Assembly: GCF_001634285.1 (NCBI RefSeq) | Contig: NZ_CP015438.1 | Span: forward strand, 813,501-877,500 | Direction: 5' to 3' | DNA: 64,000 bases | Source: Anoxybacillus amylolyticus | GTDB taxonomy: Bacteria > Bacillota > Bacilli > Bacillales > Anoxybacillaceae | Shown: piece by piece, positions 63,566-64,000 of the stretch | Position numbering within the stretch: the first letter of the stretch is position 1 | Layout of the letters: each line of letters begins with the position of its first letter | Notes under the pieces: generated by a model | Seen by the model: only the letters and a program-made list of their open reading frames with translations | The model's database searches: none | What the model was told of the DNA's origin: nothing | Program-made: the position numbers and the translations under genes

Positions 63566-64000
<435 letters not shown>

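Overview
The window is chromosomal DNA from an endospore-forming, thermophile-type member of the Bacillaceae, most like Anoxybacillus or Geobacillus. The evidence is the 5' end of a 16S rRNA gene at the right edge, small acid-soluble spore proteins (SspK, SspE), the sporulation deacetylase PdaA, strong Shine-Dalgarno sequences with frequent GTG/TTG starts, and a gene order that follows the Bacillus subtilis yfk-yfj-yfh-yga-perR-ygxA-rrn stretch. The genus call is inference from memory; no search was run.

Layout. 1-1.9 kb: sulfate assimilation (cysH, cysP) behind a leader with a terminator. 2-15.2 kb: mostly yfk/yfj-type core genes: cell-wall amidase, YfkK, LMW phosphatase YfkJ, YfkH, MFS and Ca2+/H+ transporters, YfkD, radical-SAM YfkAB, class I fumarase, PdaA, an AlkA-like glycosylase and an RlmD-type methyltransferase. 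15.2-25.7 kb: an accessory island with small immunity-like genes, a SLOG + phosphoribosyltransferase pair, a type I restriction-modification locus (hsdM, hsdS, hsdR) and a DUF3990 (ART-like) toxin-antitoxin-like pair. 25.8-31.6 kb: SelO, a small membrane protein, an XRE regulator, an EAL-domain protein and a LuxR-type sensor-regulator. 31.6-43.1 kb: the yfh/yga cluster (YfhD, YfhE, YfhF, RecX, YfhH, SspK, YfhJ, YfhP, MutY, YfhS, FabL, SspE, YgaB, YgaC), interrupted by an IS200/IS605 element and carrying a MITE-like repeat. 43.3-50.3 kb: a dipeptide/oligopeptide ABC importer operon. 50.3-63.3 kb: FUSC-type protein, single-chain glutamate synthase, HemL, an ABC-2 exporter, a K+ channel, Bcp, PerR, YgzB and YgxA. 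63.35-64 kb: tandem rRNA promoters, boxA and the start of 16S rRNA.

Mobile DNA is the most informative part. Two nearly identical copies of a 1335-bp ISL3-family element lie in the same orientation 27 kb apart. Each is flanked by a perfect 8-bp target duplication, and they differ at one base inside the transposase gene. One splits hsdS, the other splits the peptide-binding lipoprotein gene. Removing the element plus one duplication restores an uninterrupted reading frame in both cases (386 and 536 codons). Both copies carry a 14-bp inverted repeat that would bury the transposase ribosome-binding site and start codon. The IS200/IS605 element has an apparently intact TnpB nuclease, but its TnpA has two TGA stops where the family usually has tryptophan.

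The best candidates for something undescribed are: a structured leader ahead of a GNAT acetyltransferase gene, with a tRNA T-arm-like hairpin and an apparent alternative Shine-Dalgarno/anti-Shine-Dalgarno switch; the SLOG-phosphoribosyltransferase pair beside the restriction locus; the DUF3990 pair; and the odd cysH leader, which starts like an S-box but lacks its core.
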